Positions 16,466 to 25,167 of a DNA stretch of 64,000 bases are shown in pieces (position 1 is the first letter of the stretch; every line of letters begins with the position of its first letter). The translations under genes and the position numbers were made by a program. The notes beneath the pieces are model-generated. The model made no database searches. It was not told where the DNA came from and worked only from the letters and a program-made list of their open reading frames with translations. This DNA is from an uncultured Christensenellaceae bacterium (GTDB taxonomy: Bacteria; Bacillota; Clostridia; Christensenellales; UBA3700): assembly GCA_944380285.1 (NCBI GenBank), contig CALWGZ010000002.1, positions 62,001 to 126,000 on the forward strand, in the 5' to 3' direction.

Positions 16466-17974
16466 TCAGGCTTTGTCCTTTGCCGCCAAGACGTCGGCGA
16501 ACTCCAACACCTTGCCTGCGATCGCAGCCTTGTCGATGACCTCGTCAAAGCGGATCTTTTTGTCTTTGAGCGCGGCGATCGGCTCGGGGATCTCGGCGCC
16601 GGAGAACGCGGACAGTTTTTTGCAATCCTCGAACGCGTCGGCGTCTTTCCTGCCGCCGGTCAAAGCGGTCAGCACGTCGCCGGAGAACTTGAACGCATTG
16701 GCGGTCGAAACAATGATCGCCGGGCACTCGTCCTCGGGGCAGGCGTTGTTGTATTCACACCACACGTTGTAGGCGACGGCGGTGTGCGTATCCATCAAAT
16801 AGCCGTACAGATCCATCGCCGCGTCGATCGCGCTCTTTGTCGCGTCGTCGTCCGCATAGCCGACCTCGAACAGCGCGCGCATGCGGTTGAGCTCCGCCTT
16901 GGTGACGGAATAGCTCCCCTTCTTTTTGAGCGCGTCCATGCGCTCTGCGATGAGGGACGCGTTGCGGTCGCTGATCTCAAACAAGAGACGCTCGAGATTG
17001 GACGAGATCAAGATGTCCATCGACGGACTGATCGTCTTGTGGAACTCACGTTCGATGTCGTACTTGCCCGTCGTGAAAAAGTCGGTGAGCACGTTGTTGA
17101 CGTTGGACGCGCAGATCAGCTTGTTGACGGGAAGCCCCATCTTCATCGCGTAATACGCGGCGAGGATGTTTCCGAAATTGCCGCTGGGGACGCAGAAGTC
17201 GACCTTGTCGCCGAACTCGACCTTGCCCTCGTTCAGAAGGTCGCAATATGCGGAGATATAGTAGGCGATCTGCGGCACCAACCTGCCCCAATTGATGCTG
17301 TTGGCGGAGCACAGTTTGAAGCCGCGCTCGTGCAACTTCGCGCCCATATCCTTGTCCGCAAAGATGTTCTTGACCGCGCTTTGAGTGTCGTCGAAGTTGC
17401 CCTCGATCGCACAGACGCAGACGTTTTCGCCCTCCTGGGTCATCATCTGCCGCTTTTGCATGTCGGAGACGCCGCCCGTCGGATAGAAGACGATGATGTC
17501 CGTCCCCTCGACATCGCGGAAGCCCTCGAGCGCCGCCTTGCCGGTGTCGCCCGACGTCGCGACCATGATCAGCGACTTGTCCTTTTCGCCCACCTTGCGG
17601 CGCGCGGCGGTCAGAAGATGCGGCAGCATTGTCAGCGCCATATCCTTGAACGCGCATGTCGGACCGTGCCAAAGTTCGAGCACATACAGCCCCTCGTCCA
17701 CACCCACGAGCGGACAGGGGTCGCCGTAAAAGCGCGCGTATGCTTTGCGCGTATAGCTCAGCAGTTCTTCATAGGTGAAGTCGGTGAGATAGAGCGACAT
17801 GACCTTTGCCGCCCTCTCGGGGTAATCCATGCCGCACAGTTCGTCGAAGTCGGCGCGGCTGAGCCCCGGAAAAGATTGGGGGACATAGAGTCCCCCGTCG
17901 GGAGACAGCCCGTTGACGATCGCCTGCGCGCTGTCTATCGCGACGGAAGCGTCGCGAGTGCTGGTATATTTCAT
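16466..17974 (-). CDS. thrC: Threonine synthase
   Basis: 502 residues, the length of the longer fold-type II ThrC group. It converts O-phosphohomoserine to threonine with PLP. The N-terminus MKYTSTRD...GLSPDGGLYVP is typical; Lys110 in GPTCAFKDMAL is the Schiff-base lysine; ATSGDTGKAALEGF near 138-151 binds substrate phosphate and cofactor; PSGNFGNILAAYYA near 260 is the second glycine-rich loop. AAGGAG stands before the ATG. It is second in an operon after a small P-loop gene, 16 bases apart. No other threonine genes are nearby and no leader peptide is evident. Confidence 0.96.
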   Translation of the reverse strand: MKYTSTRDASVAIDSAQAIVNGLSPDGGLYVPQSFPGLSRADFDELCGMDYPERAAKVMSLYLTDFTYEELLSYTRKAYARFYGDPCPLVGVDEGLYVLELWHGPTCAFKDMALTMLPHLLTAARRKVGEKDKSLIMVATSGDTGKAALEGFRDVEGTDIIVFYPTGGVSDMQKRQMMTQEGENVCVCAIEGNFDDTQSAVKNIFADKDMGAKLHERGFKLCSANSINWGRLVPQIAYYISAYCDLLNEGKVEFGDKVDFCVPSGNFGNILAAYYAMKMGLPVNKLICASNVNNVLTDFFTTGKYDIEREFHKTISPSMDILISSNLERLLFEISDRNASLIAERMDALKKKGSYSVTKAELNRMRALFEVGYADDDATKSAIDAAMDLYGYLMDTHTAVAYNVWCEYNNACPEDECPAIIVSTANAFKFSGDVLTALTGGRKDADAFEDCKKLSAFSGAEIPEPIAALKDKKIRFDEVIDKAAIAGKVLEFADVLAAKDKA

Positions 17975-17990
17975 AAAATCTCCTTTCGGA

Positions 17991-18401
17991 TCAGATGATC
18001 TTGTACTTCATCAAGTAGTCGGGCAAGTCGTCCGCCGCGGCGCTGACCGTCGCGACCACCGCGATCGAGTCCCTCTCGGCGATCTCGGCGAGCTTGGTAT
18101 AGAAGCCCTCGAGGTCCGCGGGAGACTTGCCGGTGATGCGGCTCACCCCGTCTATGTACAGATTAGTGAGGTCGCTTCTGCCCGCCATAACGCCGAACAC
18201 GAACGGGCCGAACGCGTCGCCGTCTATGCCGTACTGCCCGACGTCGACGAGTTTGACGTTGCGGTCCAAGTCGTACATGTATCTCTCGGTGTCGCTGACA
18301 TAGATGCAATCGCCCTTTGCGGCGTTGACGTCTTTGTTGGCCTTGTCGATGATACGGCTGGTCTTTCCGGAGCCTTTCGCCCCGCAGATGAGTGTAAGCA
18401 T
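17991..18401 (-). CDS. Small P-loop NTPase-like protein of unknown function
   Basis: 136 residues beginning MLTLICGAKGSGKTSRIIDKA, a Walker A motif (GAKGSGKT, residues 7-14) at the very N-terminus. A candidate Walker B (NLYIDGVS) lies near 80 and a strand AVVATVSA near 115-122. There are no membrane segments. Similar short proteins in Clostridia are sometimes labelled ATP-binding or PilT-like, but there is no type IV pilus context here. GGAGG precedes the ATG and the gene leads an operon with thrC. Nucleotide binding is well supported; role unknown. Confidence 0.75.
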   Translation of the reverse strand: MLTLICGAKGSGKTSRIIDKANKDVNAAKGDCIYVSDTERYMYDLDRNVKLVDVGQYGIDGDAFGPFVFGVMAGRSDLTNLYIDGVSRITGKSPADLEGFYTKLAEIAERDSIAVVATVSAAADDLPDYLMKYKII

Positions 18402-18429
18402 AATTTACCTCCGATATCTTTATACTTCT

Positions 18430-18458
18430 ATTTTACATTATATCGGCGCCCTTTTCAA
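18430..18458 (-). promoter_or_regulatory. Promoter of the P-loop gene-thrC operon
   Basis: Minus strand TTGAAA (18458-18453), 17-base spacer, TAAAAT (18435-18430). Confidence 0.6.
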
Positions 18459-18487
18459 TAGGGTTTTGCAAATTTATGCTATTTTTT

Positions 18488-19879
18488 TCAATACGACTTG
18501 ACGACCAGCTTTTTGTGCATCTCGGGATCGAGCGCCATGATGATCTGATCGAGCTCGTCGTCGCCCATATAGGTCGTGCGTCCGTCCTCGTATTCTCTGT
18601 CCACTCTCTCCTTGACCGCGACGACGATGGGGTCGTGCTTGTCCACCTTGTGCGAGTCGGGAAGCGCGTAGAACGCGTTCATCCAATACGCAATGCCTGC
18701 AAGCCCGCTGTGCGCGTCGACGGAGACGAGCGGCGGCTTTTTGAGCAATTTTTCGGTGTTGAAGATGTTGTAGATCTCCTGGTCTTTGAGCAGCCCGTCC
18801 GCGTGCACGCCGGCGCGCGTCGTGTTGAAAGACTTGCCGACGAACGGCGTCTGCGGCGGAATGATGTAGCCGAGCGAATCCTCAAAGTATCTGGCGATGT
18901 CGGTGATGACGGTAAAGTCCATACCGTCGTCCGTGCCTTTGAGCGACGCATACTCGATCGCCATCGCTTCGAGCGGACAGTTGCCCGTCCTCTCGCCGAT
19001 GCCGAGCATCGAGCAGTTGACGGACGAACAGCCGTACAGCCATGCGGTCGTAGCGTTGGTGACGACCTTGTAAAAGTCGTTGTGACCGTGCCATTCGAGC
19101 AGCTCGCTGGGGACCTCGGCGTAGTATTTGAGACCGCTGATGATGCCCGGGACGCTGCGCGGCAGCGTGACGCCGGGATAGCTGATGCCGTAGCCCAAGG
19201 TGTCGCACGCCCTGATCTTGACGTCGATGCCGCTCTCTTGGCGCAGCTTCATCAGCTCGTACGCGAACGGCGCGACGAAGCCGTAGAAGTCGGCGCGGGT
19301 GATGTCCTCGAAGTGGCAGCGCGGGACGATGCCTCTGTCGAGCGCCGCCTTGACGATGGACAGATATTTTTCCTTTGCCTGACTGCGCGTGAGGTTCATC
19401 TTTTTGAAGATGTGGTAGTCGGAGCAGCTGACGAGGATGCCCGTCTCCTTGATGCCCATCTGTTTGACGAGCTCGAAGTCCTTTTCGTTGGCTCTGATCC
19501 AGCTTGTGACCTGCGGGAAGTCGTAGCCCAGCTCCATGCACTTTTCGACAGCCTTGCGGTCCTTTTCGGTATAGAGGAAGAACTCGCTCTGTCTGATTAT
19601 GCCCTTGGGGCCGCCCAGCTTGTGGAGCAGCTTGTACAGTTCGACGATCTGCTCGACGGTGAACGGAGACGTCGACTGCTGTCCGTCGCGGAACGTGGTG
19701 TCGGTGATCCAAATTTCGTCGGGCATATCCATCGGAGTCTGACGGAAGTTGAAAGCGACCTTGGGCACGCTGTCGTACTCGAACAGGTCGCGAAACAGGT
19801 TGGGCTTGTCCACGTCCTGCAAAAAGGGCTTCCAATTGCTCTCGAGCAAGAGGTTCTTTTCGTTGCTGTACTTGATCAT
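18488..19879 (-). CDS. Re-type citrate synthase (isopropylmalate-synthase family)
   Basis: 463 residues of the DRE-TIM acyltransferase family. Signatures are ITDTTFRDGQQS near residue 58-69 (catalytic Arg and metal Asp) and the HGHND motif near 270 (metal histidines). The overall sequence (EIWITDTTFRDGQQ, RQSEFFLY, SCSDYHIF, RCHFEDITRADFYGF) resembles the oxygen-sensitive Re-citrate synthase described in Clostridium kluyveri rather than LeuA, and the LeuA regulatory domain is absent. It would condense acetyl-CoA with oxaloacetate; aconitase at 40353 could take the product toward 2-oxoglutarate. It is last in the operon DUF1385-prmC-prfA. Homocitrate or isopropylmalate synthesis is the alternative. 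Confidence 0.82.
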   Translation of the reverse strand: MIKYSNEKNLLLESNWKPFLQDVDKPNLFRDLFEYDSVPKVAFNFRQTPMDMPDEIWITDTTFRDGQQSTSPFTVEQIVELYKLLHKLGGPKGIIRQSEFFLYTEKDRKAVEKCMELGYDFPQVTSWIRANEKDFELVKQMGIKETGILVSCSDYHIFKKMNLTRSQAKEKYLSIVKAALDRGIVPRCHFEDITRADFYGFVAPFAYELMKLRQESGIDVKIRACDTLGYGISYPGVTLPRSVPGIISGLKYYAEVPSELLEWHGHNDFYKVVTNATTAWLYGCSSVNCSMLGIGERTGNCPLEAMAIEYASLKGTDDGMDFTVITDIARYFEDSLGYIIPPQTPFVGKSFNTTRAGVHADGLLKDQEIYNIFNTEKLLKKPPLVSVDAHSGLAGIAYWMNAFYALPDSHKVDKHDPIVVAVKERVDREYEDGRTTYMGDDELDQIIMALDPEMHKKLVVKSY

Positions 19880-19906
19880 ATCCTGCCTCTCAAAAAAGGT
19901 TTGTTT

Positions 19907-20971
19907 TCATTGTTGCGCGAGCAGCGCGTTCTTGTCCGCAAGCGCCAGCGCGTCCGTCATCTCGAACAGATCGCCGTCGAGGAAGTCCTCGAGGTCGTAT
20001 TGCGTGCGGTTGATGCGGTGGTCGGTCACCCTGCCCTGCGGATAGTTGTAGGTGCGGATGCGCTCCGAGCGGTCCCCGGTGCCGATCAGCGACCTGCGCC
20101 CTGCGGCGTATTCGCTCTCCGCCTTGTTCTTGAAATGGTCGTACACGCGCGCTTTGAGCACCTTCATCGCGCTCTCGCGGTTTTTTGCCTGCGACTTTTC
20201 GTCCTGGCAAGTGACGACTATGCCGGTCGGCAAATGCGTGATGCGGATCGCCGACTCCGTCTTGTTGACATATTGTCCGCCCGCTCCGCCGCTGCGGTAG
20301 GTATCTATTTTGAGGTCGCGCTCGTCGATCTTGACGTCGACGTCGTCCATCTCGGGCATGACCGCGACGGTCGCGGTCGAGGTGTGGATGCGCCCCTGCG
20401 ACTCCGTCTCGGGCACGCGCTGAACGCGGTGCACGCCGCTCTCGTATTTGAGCTTGCTGTACGCGCCCTTGCCGCTGATGCCGATCACCGCCTCTTTGAC
20501 TCCGCCGAGGTCGGTCGCGTTGAGTTCGATCTGTTTGACCTTCCAGCGCATGCGCTCGGCAAAGCGCGTGTACATCCTCAAAAGCACCGCCGCGAACAGG
20601 CTCGCCTCCTCGCCGCCGGCGCCGGCGCGGAACTCCATGATGACGTTCTTGTCGTCGTCTGGGTCCTTGGGCAAAAGCTCGAATTTGAGCTCTTCTTCCA
20701 GCTTTTCTTTACGCGCCTCGACCGAGGTCAACTCCTCGCGGGCAAGCGCACACATCTCCTTGTCCGAGCCGTCCTCGATGATCTCGCGGCACTCGCGCTC
20801 CGACTTGTCGCATTCGAGCCATTCGTCGTAAAGCGCGACCGCGCTCTCGAGCGACGAACGCTCTTTGACGACGCTCTGCCAGCGGACGGTGTCCGCGATC
20901 ACGTCGGGATCGGACAGCTGCCGGGTCAATTCGTCGAACCTGTCTTTCAGTTTTTTCAATTTTTCCCACAT
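19907..20971 (-). CDS. prfA: Peptide chain release factor 1
   Basis: 354 residues from the ATG at 20971, with GGTGAG upstream and a 16-base overlap with prmC. The GGQ tripeptide (231-233) in [13 protein letters not shown] triggers peptidyl-tRNA hydrolysis. The upstream anticodon-like region near 185 is PETESQG, a variant of the usual PxT recognition loop. [10 protein letters not shown] near 115-124 is typical of class I factors. It recognises UAA and UAG. Pairing with prmC, which methylates the GGQ glutamine, is the classical arrangement. Confidence 0.96.
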   Translation of the reverse strand: MWEKLKKLKDRFDELTRQLSDPDVIADTVRWQSVVKERSSLESAVALYDEWLECDKSERECREIIEDGSDKEMCALAREELTSVEARKEKLEEELKFELLPKDPDDDKNVIMEFRAGAGGEEASLFAAVLLRMYTRFAERMRWKVKQIELNATDLGGVKEAVIGISGKGAYSKLKYESGVHRVQRVPETESQGRIHTSTATVAVMPEMDDVDVKIDERDLKIDTYRSGGAGGQYVNKTESAIRITHLPTGIVVTCQDEKSQAKNRESAMKVLKARVYDHFKNKAESEYAAGRRSLIGTGDRSERIRTYNYPQGRVTDHRINRTQYDLEDFLDGDLFEMTDALALADKNALLAQQ

Positions 20972-21774
20972 ATTCTCACCGCCGCGATCCTGTCCCTGCC
21001 TTCGATATCCTTGACGATCTTCACCTCGCCGAACGGCGCGAACATCGCTTTGATCGCTTCGCCCTGCTCCGCGCCCATCTCGACGAGCAATATGCCGCCC
21101 TCTTCGAGGTGAGCGGCGAGCCCCTTCGCTATCTCTCGATAGAATTTCAAGCCGTCCTCTCCGCCGTCCAAAGCGCAATGCGGCTCAAAGTCGCGCACCT
21201 CGCGGTCGAGCGACGCGATCTGTTCGGTCGGGATATATGGCGGATTGGAGACGATCACGTCAAATCTGCCGTCTATGTTCTCCCAAATGTCGGACAGCAA
21301 AAAGCGCACTTTTGCGCCGTTCGCCTCGGCGTTGCGCGCCGCGATTTCGAGCGCGCGCTCGGAGATGTCGCTCGCGGTCACATCCGCGCCCGTCTTAGCA
21401 AGCGCGATCGCGATGCATCCGCTGCCGGTGCACAGATCAAGCGCCTTCACCCCGGGGCAGCAATACGCCGCCGCCCGCTCTACGAGCTCTTCCGTCTCGG
21501 GACGCGGACAGAGCACCCCTTCGCCGACCTCGATCCTCATGCCGCAAAACTCGGCGTAGCCGAACACTTGCCACAGCGGTCTGCCGGTCGCGCGCTCACG
21601 CGCGTAGTCTATCATCTTTTTCGCCTGTTCCTCGCTCACCTCGCGCACGAGCGGCAGCGCTCCGCGCTTGATCCCGAGCGCCTCGCAGGCTATCCATTCG
21701 CGTTCGCTGCCGTCGGCGTTTGTGCCGGCGAGCAGCGAATCGACTTGTTTCAAGATCTCTTTGAGCGCGATCAC
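20956..21774 (-). CDS. prmC: Release factor glutamine methyltransferase
   Basis: 272 residues from a GTG at 21774 that overlaps the DUF1385 stop as GTGA. An N-terminal helical domain precedes a SAM-dependent Rossmann fold with [15 protein letters not shown] near 113-127 and the catalytic NPPY near 177, which places the glutamine amide of [14 protein letters not shown] near 88 is a family signature. It N5-methylates release factors RF1/RF2. A longer in-frame start at 21807 would lie inside DUF1385 and has no better ribosome site. Confidence 0.94.
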   Translation of the reverse strand: MIALKEILKQVDSLLAGTNADGSEREWIACEALGIKRGALPLVREVSEEQAKKMIDYARERATGRPLWQVFGYAEFCGMRIEVGEGVLCPRPETEELVERAAAYCCPGVKALDLCTGSGCIAIALAKTGADVTASDISERALEIAARNAEANGAKVRFLLSDIWENIDGRFDVIVSNPPYIPTEQIASLDREVRDFEPHCALDGGEDGLKFYREIAKGLAAHLEEGGILLVEMGAEQGEAIKAMFAPFGEVKIVKDIEGRDRIAAVRICGKN

Positions 21775-23054
21775 TCGCCCTCTTCTCCGTCCGTCTTTTC
21801 GTCGCACTCGTCTTGCGGCTGCTCCGTCTCTTCGGTCTCGGACGCGGCGAGCTGCCTCTCCTCTTCCGCCTTTGCGGCGAGCGCCTTTTCGCGTTCTGCT
21901 TCAAGGTCGGCTTCGCCCTTGGCGATCATGAGCATGAGTTCCGCCTTGGAGTGCTTGATGTGGCTGACGTGCTCCAGCTCTTCGGGCGAGACGGCGAGCA
22001 CCGCGCACATGATCTCTTTCGCCTTTGCCTCGTCTCCGCCGCACACTTCGACGACATGCTTTTGCACCTTGTGCGCGAGCAGCTTGGTGTCAAAGCGCAG
22101 CTCGGGCAAATTGGGGTCCTCGTCCATCGCCTGCACCGTCTTGAACGCGGCGATCGCGACCTCGAGCATGTCATCGCTCGGCTGACGAGTGGTCAATTTT
22201 TGGAGCGCGAGCCCGGGCGCCTTGATGACGCGGACGAGCTTGTTGTCGAACTTGGCGAGGAATTTGAGCACTTCATAGCTGATGCCGGCGACAATGGGGA
22301 TGAGCGCGAGCCTGAGCAGCAGGCGCAGCCACAGTTGATCGGACCAGCCGGTCAGCGAAAACACGAGCACGCTGATGACCATCGTCAAAAACATGAACGT
22401 CGTGCCGCAGCGGTCGTGGATCGTGGACATCGTGCGCGCATTCTCGACGGTCAATTCGAGCCCGTGCTCATAGCAGCTGATGGTCTTGTGCTCTGCGCCG
22501 TGGTACATATAGGTGCGGCGCACGTCCTTCATCAGCGCGGTCGCGGCGATATATGCGACGAAGATGAGCATACGGATCGCGCCTTCGAGCAAGTTCATGC
22601 CGATCTGAACGCCTATGTTGGCGTCGGTGTCGATCTTGAACAGGGCGGCGATGCCGGTGACCGCGAGTTGGGGCAGAAAATAAAACAAAAGCAGCGACAG
22701 CGCGACGCCCACGACGACCGCGAACGCCATCACCACGCTGAAAACGTCGACCTTGAAGGTCTTGGCGAACCACTTTTCGACCTTGCTCGGCTGAGTTTCG
22801 CCGTCAAAGACTTCGCCCGAGCGCAAAAGCGTACCCACGCCCATGAACATCGTCCCGACGAAGTTGAAGATCCCGCGCAAAAACGGGGTACGGAACAGAA
22901 AATTCTTGTCCTTTGTGGGTTTGATATACTTGCTTTCGACGACGATGTTGCCCTTTTCGTCGCGGACTGCGGTCGCCATACTGCGCGTGCCGCGCATCAT
23001 GACGCCCTCGATGACCGCTTGACCGCCTATCGAAGTACATCTCTTTCTCGCCAT
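21771..23054 (-). CDS. DUF1385 integral membrane protein
   Basis: 427 residues. The N-terminus MARKRCTSIGGQAVIEGVMM is diagnostic of the DUF1385 family (predicted metal-dependent membrane enzymes, often next to prmC-prfA in Clostridia). Four or five helices span about 105-270, with the conserved YHGAEHKTISCYE segment near 181-193 whose histidines and glutamate may bind a metal. Residues about 320-427 are a soluble, charged tail rich in Ala and Glu that is longer than usual and probably helical. AAGGAG precedes the ATG. Function is not established. Confidence 0.9.
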   Translation of the reverse strand: MARKRCTSIGGQAVIEGVMMRGTRSMATAVRDEKGNIVVESKYIKPTKDKNFLFRTPFLRGIFNFVGTMFMGVGTLLRSGEVFDGETQPSKVEKWFAKTFKVDVFSVVMAFAVVVGVALSLLLFYFLPQLAVTGIAALFKIDTDANIGVQIGMNLLEGAIRMLIFVAYIAATALMKDVRRTYMYHGAEHKTISCYEHGLELTVENARTMSTIHDRCGTTFMFLTMVISVLVFSLTGWSDQLWLRLLLRLALIPIVAGISYEVLKFLAKFDNKLVRVIKAPGLALQKLTTRQPSDDMLEVAIAAFKTVQAMDEDPNLPELRFDTKLLAHKVQKHVVEVCGGDEAKAKEIMCAVLAVSPEELEHVSHIKHSKAELMLMIAKGEADLEAEREKALAAKAEEERQLAASETEETEQPQDECDEKTDGEEGE

Positions 23055-23065
23055 TGCGTCTCCTT

Positions 23066-23099
23066 AAAAAATATGGTGCAAGATAAGCTCTTGCACCAT
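23066..23099 (-). terminator. Terminator of rpmE, partial read-through into DUF1385 possible
   Basis: Eleven-bp perfect stem (23089-23099 with 23073-23083), five-base loop and, on the minus strand, a T-tract at 23071-23066. No separate promoter for the DUF1385 operon was found behind it, so attenuation of read-through is likely. Confidence 0.88.
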
Positions 23100-23105
23100 C
23101 GTAGC

Positions 23106-23309
23106 TCACATGCCGTAACGCTTCTTGAACTTATCGACCCTGCCGCCCGTATCCACCAGCTTTTGCTTGCCGGTATAGAAGGGATGGCACTTGTTGCAAA
23201 CTTCGACTTTGATCACGTCGGTATCCTTGGTCGTGCCGCAGACGAATTTGGCTCCGCAGCTGCACTGGACGACGACGTCGTGATATTGGGGCTGAATGCT
23301 CTCTTTCAT
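23106..23309 (-). CDS. rpmE: 50S ribosomal protein L31, zinc-binding type
   Basis: 67 residues from the ATG at 23309; GAGAGGTG precedes it, and an in-frame GTG three codons earlier is less likely. [19 protein letters not shown] is the L31 start. Four cysteines ([17 protein letters not shown]) form the zinc ribbon of the C+ paralogue, and the [12 protein letters not shown]-terminus is conserved. It belongs to the intersubunit bridge of the 50S particle. Confidence 0.97.
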   Translation of the reverse strand: MKESIQPQYHDVVVQCSCGAKFVCGTTKDTDVIKVEVCNKCHPFYTGKQKLVDTGGRVDKFKKRYGM

Positions 23310-23342
23310 GTCGTTCACCTCTCCTTTATTTATGCAACAACC

Positions 23343-23371
23343 ATTATACTCACAAATATATTATTAGTCAA
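23343..23371 (-). promoter_or_regulatory. Promoter of rpmE
   Basis: Minus strand TTGACT (23371-23366), 17-base spacer, TATAAT (23348-23343). A Zur-type operator is not evident. Confidence 0.8.
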
Positions 23372-23390
23372 GCAAAAATTCAAGCTGATT

Positions 23391-24095
23391 TCAAAGGCTG
23401 TTTTCGCGGTCTTCATCGCCGTCGCTCGGGGGTTCGTCCGAGGGGACTTCTTCTCCGCGTTGCCGCGAAGTTTCGCGCGGCTCTTCGGGCGCGGGCTGCC
23501 CGTCGCCGCCCTTTTTGCCCTTGGGCGGTTTGGGGTTGAGCGCGCGGTACTCGGCGAGTTTGCGCACGAGCGCGTCGGCGTCGAGCGGCGGTTGCTTGAC
23601 GCGCTTTGCCTGCCCGACAATGATCGTGATCGCGAGCAGCACCGCGAGCGCGAGCGACACCCACGTCGTCGCGGTCAAAGTCGTCTTGACGATCAGCGCG
23701 AGGAATTGGACGGCGGTCGCGATCATCAATGTCGATTGCAGACACAATACGCCGCCGGCGTCGCCCTCTTTGGCGATCTCGTCGACCTCTCTCCCTGCGG
23801 CGAGAGGGACGCATGTCTTGACGCAAAACAGTGCCTCCGCCTCGGCAATGCTCGGCTTGGGGACGTCCTTTTTGCGCTCGACGCCCCAAAGGATCGCGAA
23901 CACCGCCGCGGCGAGCAGGATCGCTCCGCAGACGCCGCCGACAAACGCGGACAGCACGCCGATCGAGGCTTGTCCGCCCAGCATACGCCAAAAGACGAGG
24001 TGCGCGCAATAGCTCATCGCCGCGCCGATGACGGCGATGACGGCGAGTTTGATCGCAAAATACAGAAATTTGAGTCTCTTTGTGCCGAATTGCAT
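23391..24095 (-). CDS. Hypothetical four-helix membrane protein with acidic tail
   Basis: 234 residues from the ATG at 24095 (GGGTG upstream). Hydrophobic segments at about 12-30, 42-68, 120-140 and 142-162 suggest four membrane helices. The last 60 residues are hydrophilic, rich in Pro, Glu and Lys (PPKGKKGGDGQPAPEEP). I recognise no family. It lies 57 bases behind galU in the same direction, but a terminator hairpin stands between them, so expression is probably reduced or independent. Confidence 0.6.
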   Translation of the reverse strand: MQFGTKRLKFLYFAIKLAVIAVIGAAMSYCAHLVFWRMLGGQASIGVLSAFVGGVCGAILLAAAVFAILWGVERKKDVPKPSIAEAEALFCVKTCVPLAAGREVDEIAKEGDAGGVLCLQSTLMIATAVQFLALIVKTTLTATTWVSLALAVLLAITIIVGQAKRVKQPPLDADALVRKLAEYRALNPKPPKGKKGGDGQPAPEEPRETSRQRGEEVPSDEPPSDGDEDRENSL

Positions 24096-24115
24096 ATTCA
24101 CCCGTTCAGAGCGCA

Positions 24116-24143
24116 AAAATTCGCGACATGTGCCGCGAATTTT
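24116..24143 (-). terminator. Hairpin between galU and the downstream membrane protein gene
   Basis: Perfect 10-bp stem AAAATTCGCG (24116-24125) with its complement at 24134-24143, eight-base loop, T-rich on either strand. Confidence 0.75.
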
Positions 24144-24152
24144 GCAAATTTG

Positions 24153-25031
24153 TCAATCAAGCGTGGGGACCAGCTTTTTGAGATAGTCGGCAAGCCCTTC
24201 TTTGAGCGCGCCGTCGCGCAGCGCATACTCGATCGTCGCCTCGAGGAAGCCCTGCTTGTCGCCGACGTCGTAGCGTCTGCCCTCGAAGTTGTAGGCATAG
24301 ACGCCTGTCGAAGCCGCCATCATCTCGATCGCGTCGGTGAGGTAGACCTCGCCGCCCTTTGAGGGTTTGGACTGTTTGATGAGGTCGAAGATGTCGGCGG
24401 TGAACACATATCTGCCGATGCTGGCGAGGCGCGAGGGGGCGGTGCCGGGAGCCGGCTTTTCGACGATCTGTTTGACCTCGGAATATCTGCCCTTGACCGC
24501 GCCGGGCTTGACGATGCCGTATTTGAAGGTCTCCTTCTCGGGGACTTCCTGGCAGCCCAAGATGCATTTGCCCGTGTTCTCGAACGCGTCGATCAATTGC
24601 GCAAGGCAGGGTTTTTGGGGATTGTAGACGATGTCGTCGCCGAACATGACCGCAAAGGGTTCGCCGGCGATGAACGCCTCGGCTTCGAGCACAGCCTTGC
24701 CCGACCCGTTCATCTCCTTTTGGCGGACGTAGTGGATGTGCGCCATGTCGGCGATGTCGCGGATCATTTTGAGATAGTCTTTTTTGCCCTGTCTTTCGAG
24801 GATCTGTTCCAGCTCGACGGCGATGTCGAAGTGGTCCTCGATGCACTTTTTGTTTTTGCCCAAGATGATGAGGATCTCGGTGACGCCGCTGGCGACCGCC
24901 TCTTCTACGATATATTGCAGCGTGGGAGTGTCGACAATGGGAAGCATCTCTTTGGGGAGCGCCTTTGTCGCCGGCAAAAATCTCGTACCGAATCCGGCGG
25001 CGGGGATGACCGCCTTCCTGACTTTTTGCAT
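24153..25031 (-). CDS. galU: UTP-glucose-1-phosphate uridylyltransferase
   Basis: 292 residues from the ATG at 25031 after GAGAGAAGG. MQKVRKAVIPAAGFGTRFLP is the nucleotide-binding start, LPKEMLPIVDTPTLQYIVEE the following signature, and GDDIV near 130 the metal aspartate. KGGEVYLTDAIEMM near 230 is GalU-specific. It makes UDP-glucose for wall polysaccharides and glycolipids. Normal length; own promoter. Confidence 0.95.
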   Translation of the reverse strand: MQKVRKAVIPAAGFGTRFLPATKALPKEMLPIVDTPTLQYIVEEAVASGVTEILIILGKNKKCIEDHFDIAVELEQILERQGKKDYLKMIRDIADMAHIHYVRQKEMNGSGKAVLEAEAFIAGEPFAVMFGDDIVYNPQKPCLAQLIDAFENTGKCILGCQEVPEKETFKYGIVKPGAVKGRYSEVKQIVEKPAPGTAPSRLASIGRYVFTADIFDLIKQSKPSKGGEVYLTDAIEMMAASTGVYAYNFEGRRYDVGDKQGFLEATIEYALRDGALKEGLADYLKKLVPTLD

Positions 25032-25080
25032 ACCTTCTCTCCTCGGACGGCGCGCGCCGCCCAATGACATTATATGTATT

Positions 25081-25109
25081 ATGATACTATCTATCGGCGA
25101 CAATTTCAA
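25081..25109 (-). promoter_or_regulatory. Promoter of galU
   Basis: Minus strand TTGAAA (25109-25104), 17-base spacer, TATCAT (25086-25081). A second TATAAT at 25074-25069 lacks a partner -35. Confidence 0.5.
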
Positions 25110-25167
25110 GCCTTTTGTGCAAAAAGTATCAAATGTGGACAAAATCCCGTGGTTTTGAGTGAAAAAT

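Noticed and set aside
18476..21112. An 878-codon open frame on the plus strand opposite prmC, prfA and the citrate synthase
   Set aside because: Same shadow effect; it spans three real minus-strand genes and shows no recognisable motif.
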